Shown here piece by piece: positions 24,109 to 28,927 of a stretch of 31,378 bases of DNA. The notes beneath the pieces were generated by a model. That model had not been told where the DNA came from. It did not search any database and worked only from the letters and a program-made list of their open reading frames with translations. The position numbers and the translations under genes were made by a program. Every line of letters starts with the position of its first letter. The first letter of the stretch is position 1. The stretch comes from a virus, in IMG/VR virus record IMGVR_UViG_3300035681_000090, positions 1-31,378 of that record. One strand, 5' to 3'.

Positions 24109-24495
24109 CTACTTGGCTACCTCTTTGATGAGTGCCCACCACTCCGGACCATCGATACCTGTCAATTCTTGCAACGCCACTAACTCCTCAAGCGAGTATA
24201 CGTGCTTTGTACGCTCGCGATGCAGGATGCAATAACGGCTACACCCTAGCAAACGGCCCATAGCCTCCTGAGAGATGCCGAGCCTTGACCGTACCAGTTT
24301 GTATAGTACGCCGGTCGTTCGTCGCTCCTCGCGTATCCTAGACGCTGTCAGCCCTGTTTGTACTCGTCTTCCTACCATCCGTTCAGTGTCCACTGATTTA
24401 CCGTATAAGCTGCTGATTGCCTCTCCAACCCATAATTTTCTATTTTCTCCGTTTACAGTGAATCCTCCCTCATGTATCCTGTACCTACTCAGCAC
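24109..24495 (-). CDS. XRE-type helix-turn-helix transcriptional regulator
   Basis: The open frame holds 128 codons from a GTG at 24,495. An ATG at 24,378 would give 89 residues, and neither start has a strong SD, so the start is uncertain. The C-terminal part (SRLGISQEAMGRLLGCSRYCI...SLEELVALQELTGI) has the XRE/Cro-CI helix-turn-helix pattern: SQEAMGRLLG as first helix and the SL-EEL dimerising tail. It stands at the divergent junction of leftward late and rightward early genes, where a repressor or late-switch protein would act. A rightward promoter and a 20-bp inverted repeat lie over its 5' end. Its target is inferred from position. Confidence 0.7.
   Translation of the reverse strand: MLSRYRIHEGGFTVNGENRKLWVGEAISSLYGKSVDTERMVGRRVQTGLTASRIREERRTTGVLYKLVRSRLGISQEAMGRLLGCSRYCILHRERTKHVYSLEELVALQELTGIDGPEWWALIKEVAK
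24452..24480 (+). promoter_or_regulatory. rightward early promoter candidate
   Basis: TTTACA at 24,452-24,457 and TATCCT at 24,475-24,480 are spaced by 17 bp, matching sigma-70 consensus at 5/6 and 4/6 positions. Predicted start is near 24,487, about 40 bp before the first early gene. It lies within the 5' end of the opposite XRE gene. Confidence 0.4.
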
Positions 24496-24507
24496 TGACT
24501 AGCTGAG
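24488..24507. promoter_or_regulatory. inverted repeat, candidate repressor operator
   Basis: CTCAGC and GCTGAG are exact 6-bp inverted arms around an 8-bp centre, placed at the predicted early transcript start and next to the regulator gene. This is a plausible dimer site for the XRE protein. Confidence 0.45.
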
Positions 24508-24527
24508 ATCAAACATAGGAGATACAC

Positions 24528-24794
24528 ATGATACGCAAGTTCGGAGCTAAACAACTCACAGAGATAGACAACAACGGATTACGCATCCTTGTCTCATATG
24601 AAACCCCGGTAGCGGTATTTACCGGCTCAACACTATACCGCACTGAGCGCAAGTTCAGCGTTACAACTAGCAAACATATAACGTTCTACATCGACACGCT
24701 AATAAAAGAGGGACATACGTTCAACGTAGTGACCGCTCCTCAGTATGTAATTGAAAACGCACACAACACGGGATTAACACCCGTTCAACTGTAA
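24528..24794 (+). CDS. small conserved phage protein (DUF8033-like)
   Basis: The 88-residue protein, MIRKFGAKQLTEIDNNGLRILVSYETPVAVF then RTERKFSVTTSKHITFYI, matches the pattern of a widespread small phage and plasmid protein of unknown function (DUF8033-type 'FG.KQL......L.SY.TPV.....Y.T..K.S.TTSKHI'). SD is AGGAGAT before the ATG. It is the first gene of the rightward early operon, just after the promoter candidate. The family name is from memory of the pattern. Confidence 0.7.
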   Translation: MIRKFGAKQLTEIDNNGLRILVSYETPVAVFTGSTLYRTERKFSVTTSKHITFYIDTLIKEGHTFNVVTAPQYVIENAHNTGLTPVQL

Positions 24795-24823
24795 CCGACT
24801 AACCGACTAACGAGGAAACACAC

Positions 24824-25054
24824 ATGACACGCAAAACAGAAATCTTTCGCAATCAATCAGCTTTCGGCGGTTACAGCTATCGCGTGCTCGCGAATGAGTC
24901 AGCTGTAGCAATTCAGCAAAGTAACCAGGGCGCAACGTGGCGCACGGTGAAACTAGTACCGCGTGCACAGTTTGACACTTGGGCTGATGACGTGGGTCTT
25001 CACGATCCGTACAATCAAAACCCTGCCAAACTTGCGCGTTTCGCTAAACAATAA
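24824..25054 (+). CDS. small early protein of unknown function
   Basis: The 76-residue protein starts MTRKTEIFRNQSAFGGYSYRV and ends in DPYNQNPAKLARFAKQ. No family was recognised. It has SD GAGGAAA and lies 29 bp after the previous gene. Beta-rich first half and basic tail. It may be a host-takeover type small protein, but that is only from position. Confidence 0.55.
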   Translation: MTRKTEIFRNQSAFGGYSYRVLANESAVAIQQSNQGATWRTVKLVPRAQFDTWADDVGLHDPYNQNPAKLARFAKQ

Positions 25055-25085
25055 ATGACTAACAATGGTAAACAGGGGACACATT

Positions 25086-25280
25086 ATGAGCAACGTAAGA
25101 CAATCAACCAACTATCTTATCGAACTAGCAGAAAACGGCGTAATTACGTGGGAGGCTATAGCGTTAGCGGCACTGCGATATATGTCGGAGGATGACATAG
25201 CCGATATGGCACATGATTACGGATGGGAAGAAGAAGAGGAAGAAGAAGAGGAAGAAGAAGAGGAGGCGGCAAGCATATGA
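25086..25280 (+). CDS. small acidic early protein with poly-Glu tail
   Basis: The 64-residue protein starts at ATG 25,086 with SD AGGGGA. The helical N terminus (RQSTNYLIELAENGVITWEAIALAALRYMSEDDIADMAHDYG) resembles small phage proteins that share the 'MSEDDI..MA...G' ending. Thirteen consecutive Glu follow, encoded by an exact 12-bp tandem repeat, then AASI. It overlaps the next tiny gene by 4 bp (ATGA). The strongly acidic tail could mimic DNA or bind a basic partner. This is inference. Confidence 0.7.
   Translation: MSNVRQSTNYLIELAENGVITWEAIALAALRYMSEDDIADMAHDYGWEEEEEEEEEEEEEAASI
25227..25262 (+). repeat. three exact 12-bp tandem repeats (GAAGAAGAAGAG)
   Basis: Three perfect copies sit head to tail inside the preceding gene, encoding twelve Glu with period three and four. 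The tract can expand or contract by four residues through slippage. Confidence 0.9.
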
Positions 25281-25375
25281 CACCCACAACCCGCGAATGT
25301 ATCGAAGATGCTATCGGCCTGCTAGTGCTAGTAGTCCTAGCCTACCCCGCATTGATCCTCGTGTTTGCATTGTAA
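25277..25375 (+). CDS. 32-residue single-pass membrane peptide
   Basis: The 32-residue peptide starts at an ATG that overlaps the previous stop (ATGA) with AGGAGG 10 nt upstream. Residues 1-12 (MTPTTRECIEDA) are polar. Residues 13-32 (IGLLVLVVLAYPALILVFAL) are a single hydrophobic helix with a central proline, ending at the stop. This is a typical small phage membrane protein, too short for most gene callers. Function is unknown. Other small membrane peptides of phages affect host envelope or lysis, but nothing here shows that. Confidence 0.65.
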   Translation: MTPTTRECIEDAIGLLVLVVLAYPALILVFAL

Positions 25376-25388
25376 CCGTGTAGACCCG

Positions 25389-25438
25389 GCACACTCTTCG
25401 GGGGTGTGCATGGTCGGCATGGTGCCGATGCATATCGG
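25389..25438 (+). promoter_or_regulatory. mutually exclusive hairpins before the secreted-protein gene
   Basis: A GCACACTC/GGGGTGTGC hairpin with a TTCG-type loop (25,389-25,409) is followed by TCGGCA-TGG-TGCCGA (25,414-25,428). The 3' arm CCGA can instead pair with a downstream ATCGG (25,425-25,438), which overlaps the GGAG Shine-Dalgarno of the gene at 25,449. The layout resembles an on/off translational switch, but no ligand is indicated. Confidence 0.4.
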
Positions 25439-25448
25439 AGATACTTAC

Positions 25449-25820
25449 ATGCGATACATTACACTCACTATATTACTTGCCTGTGCGACCACTGCACATG
25501 CTCAGACCGCTGCTGAATACCTAGTTGCAAACGGTGTCGGCAATCTTGCGGGTGCTGCCGGTTTTGGCAATCTCTACCCATCTGAAGTAGTGCCGGTTGC
25601 GCCTCCCTTCGGTCCTGCAATACCTATCCCGCAAGGGCGTTATGCTGGTCCGTGGGGTACGGGGTATAGCGTTGTGACTACCGAGAGGGAATCGACAGAT
25701 TGGCTTAGAAAGAGTCTTGGAGATCCCAACCATACCTATAAGCGAACGGTGACTAGCATTCTGCCGAATGACGCATTGGGACAACCAATGCAGGGTCCGA
25801 GTCTTAACTTTTTGCCGTAA
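25449..25820 (+). CDS. small secreted/periplasmic protein
   Basis: The 123-residue protein starts at the ATG at 25,449, next to SD GGAG; the open frame extends upstream but lacks a supported start. MRYITLTILLACATTAHAQ is a clear Sec signal peptide, with cleavage predicted after AHA. The mature part has a VGNLAGAAGFGN motif and proline-rich PVAPPFGPAIPIPQ, then GRYAGPWGTGYSVV. No family was recognised. In a phage early operon this could be an accessory (moron-like) envelope protein. It is flanked by two 13-bp direct repeats, GGTCGGCATGGTG, at 25,412 and 25,908. Confidence 0.6.
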   Translation: MRYITLTILLACATTAHAQTAAEYLVANGVGNLAGAAGFGNLYPSEVVPVAPPFGPAIPIPQGRYAGPWGTGYSVVTTERESTDWLRKSLGDPNHTYKRTVTSILPNDALGQPMQGPSLNFLP

Positions 25821-25947
25821 GCAGCGGCAATCGTAGCACGATAAAGGGGGGTGATTATGGGGTAGGTTAATCCTGCCAACAGGAGAGGTGTATCACGGGC
25901 TGAATTAGGTCGGCATGGTGGCATTCTGCCATCATCCTTCGGCTGAT

Positions 25948-25985
25948 TGTCGAGATACTGTCGGCAAACTGTCGTGTAAATGTCG
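25948..25985 (+). repeat. four TGTCG motifs at exact 11-bp spacing (iteron-like)
   Basis: TGTCG begins at 25,948, 25,959, 25,970 and 25,981. The spacer bases differ but the period is constant and close to one helical turn, so a protein could bind along one face. It is followed within 15 bp by an AT-rich stretch. This is what replication iterons and cooperative operators look like. Confidence 0.7.
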
Positions 25986-26037
25986 GTGTAGCCTAAGTAT
26001 AAAATTGGACCAAAGTGATCGGGTTTTTAAAAAAATT

Positions 26038-26066
26038 CTGACAACTCGAATCATTTTCAAAATCAT
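26038..26066 (+). promoter_or_regulatory. rightward promoter candidate for the recT operon
   Basis: CTGACA at 26,038-26,043 (5/6 of TTGACA), 17 bp, then AATCAT at 26,061-26,066 (4/6). It is preceded by an A/T tract (TTTTTAAAAAAATT) like an UP element. Predicted start is near 26,073, about 70 bp before the RecT gene. Confidence 0.45.
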
Positions 26067-26089
26067 TTAGGAACCACCTTGCGATGCCG

Positions 26090-26099
26090 CTGTATACAG
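26090..26099. promoter_or_regulatory. CTGTATACAG palindrome (candidate operator, copy 1)
   Basis: A perfect 10-bp palindrome lies just downstream of the predicted transcript start. The same ten bases occur at 28,647-28,656. It is unlikely to be a LexA site of the Escherichia coli type, because the CTGT and ACAG halves are only 2 bp apart. Confidence 0.5.
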
Positions 26100-26145
26100 A
26101 GTAAGGTGCGTGAAAAGCCTTCGGGCTAAACAATAAGGAGACAAT

Positions 26146-26937
26146 ATGAGCAAAGATGTTTTGATAGCACCAAGCGTAATCGAGATGTTGCACGCCCTGC
26201 GCAACAGCATTGCCAAAGAACTGACGGATGCGGAGTTTCAACTTTTTGTTGAGATTTGCAAAACAACCGGGCTAAACCCACTGACCAAAGAGATGTGGGC
26301 CATTAAGGCTAACGGTCGTTTGCAGCTTATGACTGGAATCAACGGATTCCTTCGTATCGCTAACAGTCATTCCCAATTCGATGGCATGGAAGTGTCTTTT
26401 GAGTGGGATGGTAAAACGCTTGTTAGCTGTACTGTAAAAGTACACCGCAAGGATAGAAAATTCCCGTCAATAGCTACGGCTTATTGGAATGAGTACAACA
26501 AGCCAAGTCCGGTGTGGAAAACGATGCCTACAGTTATGCTCTCAAAGTGCGCGAAAAGTCTCGCCATAAGGGAAGCATTTATTCAAGAACTAGGCGGTTT
26601 ATATACACAAGAGGAAATGCCAAGTGAGTACGCTAGTCACAATGTTAAGTCTGTTGTTTCTTTACCTGTATCTGAGACTCAAGAAGTTTCATGTGATCGG
26701 GAAACAGGTGAAGTTAAGGCATCGAGCGATGAATTGCCTTGGGAGAGTGCTCCATTAAAGGAATCGCCCAAGAAAACTAAGGCAATTAAAACCCGCTACG
26801 ACGTCTCGGGCTTGGAAGGTAACAAGTTAGAAATAGCTGAAGCCTACCTTACTTCTTCAAGCTGCAAGCAGATCGGTGATGGCCTGTGGGAATGTCCCAT
26901 AAGGCTTGAGAAACTAACAACTTGCATCGTGGATTAA
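26146..26937 (+). CDS. bet: RecT/Bet-family single-strand annealing recombinase
   Basis: The 263-residue protein has SD AAGGAG just before its ATG. LTDAEFQLFVEICKTTGLNPLTKEMWAIKANGRLQLMTGINGFLRIANSHSQFDG is the classic N-terminal pattern of phage Bet/RecT proteins (RecT family, PF03837). TMPTVMLSKCAKSLAIREAF is the second conserved block. The C-terminal 80 residues are an acidic linker and a small domain (DVSGLEGNKLEIAEAYLTSSSCKQIG). It anneals complementary single strands for recombination-dependent replication or repair. No exonuclease partner is in the window, but a Holliday-junction resolvase is present downstream. The preceding control region likely drives it. Confidence 0.9.
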   Translation: MSKDVLIAPSVIEMLHALRNSIAKELTDAEFQLFVEICKTTGLNPLTKEMWAIKANGRLQLMTGINGFLRIANSHSQFDGMEVSFEWDGKTLVSCTVKVHRKDRKFPSIATAYWNEYNKPSPVWKTMPTVMLSKCAKSLAIREAFIQELGGLYTQEEMPSEYASHNVKSVVSLPVSETQEVSCDRETGEVKASSDELPWESAPLKESPKKTKAIKTRYDVSGLEGNKLEIAEAYLTSSSCKQIGDGLWECPIRLEKLTTCIVD

Positions 26938-26939
26938 TT

Positions 26940-27149
26940 GTGGAAAAGCGCAAGAAACGAAAGCAGTACCCTCGCGCTTTGAACTACGACAAGCCCAGAG
27001 AGGGCTTCGATCGGTGGACGTGCCACGTTCGGATTGAACTACTCCAAAAATTCAAGGATGTAGCAAAATCAGAAAACAAGACACTGATCGTAGCCCTCCA
27101 AGAGGCATTGGAGAACTGGACTAACTTTGAGACACCAAATGAAAAGTAA
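26940..27149 (+). CDS. small basic ribbon-helix-helix-like protein
   Basis: The 69-residue protein starts at a GTG 2 bp after the Bet stop, in preference to an upstream TTG. The basic start MEKRKKRKQYPRA is followed by WTCHVRIELLQKFKDVAKSENKTLIVALQEALENW, matching an Arc/CopG ribbon (strand) and two helices. It is likely a DNA-binding regulator, for example of this operon. Sequence pattern only. Confidence 0.6.
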   Translation: MEKRKKRKQYPRALNYDKPREGFDRWTCHVRIELLQKFKDVAKSENKTLIVALQEALENWTNFETPNEK

Positions 27150-27393
27150 AATTGAAGCAGAAGCCTCACAATCAACGCTACGGCCCGAAACACCGCTGAG
27201 TAGCCCTACGGATAGGAGGAAGCTTGAAAGGGCTTACCTAAACGGTGCTAGGGCCCTTAAAGCGCATTTGGACAAAGAAACAGAACGGTTAATTGGGCTA
27301 ATCAATCCTGGTAAGAGTGATTTCGAAAAGGGTCAGCAAGACGGGATTTTGTGGTTGCAGTCATGCATCGATGAACTTTTCAACCAAGAATAA
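27139..27393 (+). CDS. small early protein of unknown function
   Basis: The 84-residue protein starts at ATG 27,139, overlapping the previous gene by 11 bp. After an S/T/P-rich start it has a helical charged body (RKLERAYLNGARALKAHLDKE) and FEKGQQDGILWLQSCIDELF, whose spacing (F..G...G) repeats elsewhere in the early genes. It ends seven bases before the tRNA. No family was recognised. Confidence 0.6.
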   Translation: MKSKIEAEASQSTLRPETPLSSPTDRRKLERAYLNGARALKAHLDKETERLIGLINPGKSDFEKGQQDGILWLQSCIDELFNQE

Positions 27394-27399
27394 GCAAAC

Positions 27400-27475
27400 T
27401 GAGGCGTAGTTCAGTTGGTAGAACAGGCGACTGTTAATCGCCATGTCGTAGGTTCGATCCCTACCGCCTCAGCCA
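27400..27475 (+). tRNA. tRNA-Asn (anticodon GTT), CCA encoded
   Basis: A complete cloverleaf is visible. The acceptor TGAGGCG/CGCCTCA has discriminator G and an encoded CCA. The D arm is GTTC/GAAC, the anticodon stem GGCGA/TCGCC has loop CTGTTAA (anticodon GTT at 27,433-27,435), and the T arm GTAGG/CCTAC has loop TTCGATC. All stems pair perfectly. It lies in the early operon seven bases after a protein gene, so it is probably processed from that transcript. Confidence 0.95.
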
Positions 27476-27477
27476 AT

Positions 27478-27512
27478 AAAAAACCCACCGATAGTATGAG
27501 GCTATCGATGGG
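27478..27512 (-). terminator. strong leftward intrinsic terminator beside the tRNA
   Basis: On the leftward strand an 11-bp stem (CCCATCGATAG with CTATCGGTGGG, one G-U pair) and a 7-nt loop are followed by six T. Read rightward the same hairpin has a C-A mismatch and no U-tract. It therefore ends a leftward transcript, although no leftward gene is called nearby. Confidence 0.65.
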
Positions 27513-27542
27513 CAAGTCCCGTTGACAAGACGGGGGAGACAC

Positions 27543-27908
27543 ATGAGAAAAATATATCACAAGAAATGCAAATCACCAACACAGCTAAGTAGCCCAACAG
27601 TATTGTGCACCATTGAGGTGCAAGACAACCGATGCTGTGACTCAAGCAGATCAGAATACGTCTTGTGCATCATTGAGATGCAACCCTACAGCATTCAAAC
27701 TCGAACTGATCATATTAAACCCGTAGGGTTTAATTTCAATAACAGAAGAAATTGGCAATGCAAGAGCATTACAGATGCGATGCATTGCGGGAAACAACAG
27801 AGTGAGCGAAGCGAACGGATAGGGGGGTGTTTTGGGGTCAGGGGTATTAGGGGGGAGAATTGGGAGTGTGTCAAGTTAATTTTTTGTTATGAGGGATATA
27901 TACAATGA
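27543..27908 (+). CDS. doubtful rightward ORF over the structured region
   Basis: The 121-codon frame has an excellent SD (GGGGGAG) before the ATG and an ATGA overlap with the next gene, which favours translation. Against it, the product is odd. It has ten cysteines without spacing of a known zinc domain, and two near-repeats VLCTIEVQ and VLCIIEMQ that correspond to RNA hairpins. The 3' end is G-run-rich. I recognise no family. It may be an accidental frame in RNA-coding sequence. Confidence 0.3.
   Translation: MRKIYHKKCKSPTQLSSPTVLCTIEVQDNRCCDSSRSEYVLCIIEMQPYSIQTRTDHIKPVGFNFNNRRNWQCKSITDAMHCGKQQSERSERIGGCFGVRGIRGENWECVKLIFCYEGYIQ
27606..27682. repeat. two covarying hairpin repeats, 60 bp apart
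   Basis: The 21-nt units TTGTGCACCATTGAGGTGCAA and TTGTGCATCATTGAGATGCAA (written here as motif forms) each form a 6-bp stem with the same ATTGA loop. Their only two differences sit opposite each other in the stem (C-G versus T-A). The change is compensatory, which argues for selection on structure. Confidence 0.7.
27714..27734. other. perfect 9-bp stem with 3-nt loop
   Basis: ATTAAACCC-GTA-GGGTTTAAT is perfectly self-complementary. It could be a processing site, a transcription signal or a protein site. The following bases are only weakly T-rich, so terminator function is doubtful. Confidence 0.6.
27822..27864 (+). other. G-quadruplex-like run cluster
   Basis: Five G runs (6, 4, 4, 6 and 3) lie within 43 bp, with loops of 3-6 nt, meeting the usual four-G3 quadruplex pattern. 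It overlaps the -10 of the leftward promoter candidate and lies just before the helicase-loader-like gene. Confidence 0.6.
27844..27874 (-). promoter_or_regulatory. leftward promoter candidate (consensus -35)
   Basis: A perfect TTGACA (plus-strand TGTCAA at 27,869-27,874) is preceded by an A/T tract. TAATAC lies 19 bp downstream (27,844-27,849) and CCTAAT at 17 bp. The -10 is weak and the spacing long, so activity is uncertain. Predicted start is near 27,837. Confidence 0.35.
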
Positions 27909-28432
27909 CTGATGAACAGGTCCGACAGATATTCAAGGTGTTAGCTGCTGAGTTTGGGAACAAAGTCTTGTTCAGTAGGGATCGGTATAAGGTATGGCAG
28001 ATGGTCCTACATCATGCCTCTTACGACGAAGTACAAGCCGCCGTAATCGCGCTGTTGGGCGAAAATAGGCAGTTCCCTCCTACGGTAGGCGAAGTCAATC
28101 AAGCGGTTTTGACGGCTCGTGCTGGTTTTAAAGAAGATTGGGGCAAGTTGTGGGAGCGGGTCATGATAGCCGCACAAAGAAGTACCTACTATGCCGACGA
28201 AGAGGCTAAAAAACTACCACCAGCGGCATTGGCAGCTGTTGGTGGTGTTGTAGGGCTTAAAGAATTAGCGGCTTGCGACCCTGACAAAATAGCCATTGTC
28301 CGCGCTCAATTTCGGCAGCGTTTGGAAAGCAAGCAAGTGATGGACAGAGGCAACGCAAACCAAGAGAATGTGCAGGTGTTAATCGATAACTTAATGACAA
28401 AAAGGATTGGTCATGTTCAAGAAAAAGAGTAG
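27905..28432 (+). CDS. replicative helicase loader/inhibitor-like protein (G39P-type)
   Basis: The 175-residue protein has SD GAGGGA before the ATG. MTDEQVRQIFKVLAAEFG and VWQMVLHHASYDEVQAAVIALLGENRQFPPTVGEVNQAV follow the pattern of the SPP1 G39P-like N-terminal domain and its phage relatives ('W...L....Y..V..Al..l.....FPP..geI'). These bring the replicative helicase to the origin. The C-terminal part is helical (ERVMIAAQRSTYYADEE; ALAAVGGVVGLKEL). It would work at an origin, perhaps one of the structured regions beside it. The next gene overlaps its end. Confidence 0.75.
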   Translation: MTDEQVRQIFKVLAAEFGNKVLFSRDRYKVWQMVLHHASYDEVQAAVIALLGENRQFPPTVGEVNQAVLTARAGFKEDWGKLWERVMIAAQRSTYYADEEAKKLPPAALAAVGGVVGLKELAACDPDKIAIVRAQFRQRLESKQVMDRGNANQENVQVLIDNLMTKRIGHVQEKE

Positions 28433-28640
28433 GGAAGAATGGGAGGCAGAAGCCTTGTTGCGCGAAGCCGAAAGTCTAGTTGGATACAGCGAGCAGTACA
28501 AGGCCGTAGCAGCTTCAACAGCAGGACAAGTTCTTTTGCTCGCGCATGAGCTTAGACTTTTGCGAAGCGAACTGAAGTGGGTTGCAACGCATCTGAAAAA
28601 ACTTGGCGAGAAATCAGGCGACGATAAAGTACCGTTTTAA
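28413..28640 (+). CDS. small early protein of unknown function
   Basis: The 75-residue protein starts at ATG 28,413 with SD AAAGGA, inside the loader gene's 3' end. MFKKKSREEWEAEALLREAESL is followed by hydrophobic AVAASTAGQVLLLAHELRLLRSEL, an amphipathic helix pattern. The acidic/basic tail ends KSGDDKVPF, which looks like an SSB-type acidic hydrophobic C terminus, though short. No family was recognised. Confidence 0.6.
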   Translation: MFKKKSREEWEAEALLREAESLVGYSEQYKAVAASTAGQVLLLAHELRLLRSELKWVATHLKKLGEKSGDDKVPF

Positions 28641-28645
28641 TTTTC

Positions 28646-28657
28646 CCTGTATACAGG
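28646..28657. promoter_or_regulatory. CCTGTATACAGG palindrome (candidate operator, copy 2)
   Basis: A perfect 12-bp palindrome ends one base before the ATG at 28,658. It contains the ten bases of the palindrome at 26,090. A bound protein here could block translation or transcription of the next gene. Confidence 0.5.
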
Positions 28658-28927
28658 ATGCCCGTGGTCCTGTACTTATTCTACATGCAGCAATTCTACA
28701 GCACGCACCGGGTCATCGACGGCAAATGGGAAGTTACTATCTGGATTTATGAACAAGAGGATTTTACTGGCCGCAAGCCTGACTGCCCGGACCTACGCAA
28801 ACTAATAGCCGACAATTACTCAAGCGAACCCATTGATTTAGCCAAACTGATTCTTTCAAACGTGCTGCACTGCGAGCGCGTAGAGATTAAAGACTTGTCC
28901 GGCAACGGAATTTATGTCGAAAAGTAA
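28658..28927 (+). CDS. small early protein of unknown function
   Basis: The 89-residue protein starts at ATG 28,658, directly after the palindrome, or at ATG 28,685; neither has a clear SD. WEVTIWIYEQEDFTGRK is a beta pattern and CPDLRKLIADNYSSEPIDLAKLILSN is helical. It ends VEIKDLSGNGIYVEK. No family was recognised. It overlaps the next gene by 14 bp. Confidence 0.6.
   Translation: MPVVLYLFYMQQFYSTHRVIDGKWEVTIWIYEQEDFTGRKPDCPDLRKLIADNYSSEPIDLAKLILSNVLHCERVEIKDLSGNGIYVEK

Larger units (their letters stand above)
25821..26145. other. non-coding control region with iterons and promoter
   Basis: This 325-bp gap has no ORF worth calling. From left to right it holds a small ATCGT-AGC-ACGAT hairpin, a G-rich stretch and two alternative hairpins around TCCTGCC. 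A 9-bp stem at 25,915-25,935, a four-fold TGTCG array, an AT-rich stretch (about 26,000-26,070), a promoter candidate, the CTGTATACAG palindrome and a TTCG-loop hairpin (26,116-26,127) follow. It could be a replication origin, the control region of the recombination operon, or both. Confidence 0.6.
27478..27837 (-). ncRNA. candidate structured non-coding RNA, leftward
   Basis: A leftward promoter candidate (27,844-27,874) and a strong leftward terminator (27,478-27,512) bracket about 360 nt with no leftward ORF over 60 codons. The transcript would fold into several stems: a hairpin pair at 27,606-27,622 and 27,666-27,682, an enclosing stem (ATGCTGT 27,632-27,638 with ACAGCAT 27,688-27,694), ATTAAACCC/GGGTTTAAT (27,714-27,734) and GCAATGC/GCATTGC (27,755-27,788). 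Alternatively the rightward ORF over the same bases is real. I see no match to known phage RNAs. Inference from layout. Confidence 0.35.

Noticed and set aside
26005-26035. Rightward terminator before the recT promoter
   Set aside because: The only stem near the T-run (ACC/GGT) is 3 bp with a 10-nt loop, too weak.
26090-26099. LexA/SOS box
   Set aside because: The CTGT and ACAG halves are only 2 bp apart, whereas the Escherichia coli-type LexA box has 8 bp between them.
27714-27734. Rightward terminator
   Set aside because: The stem is perfect but the bases after it (TTTCAATAAC-like) are not a U-tract.
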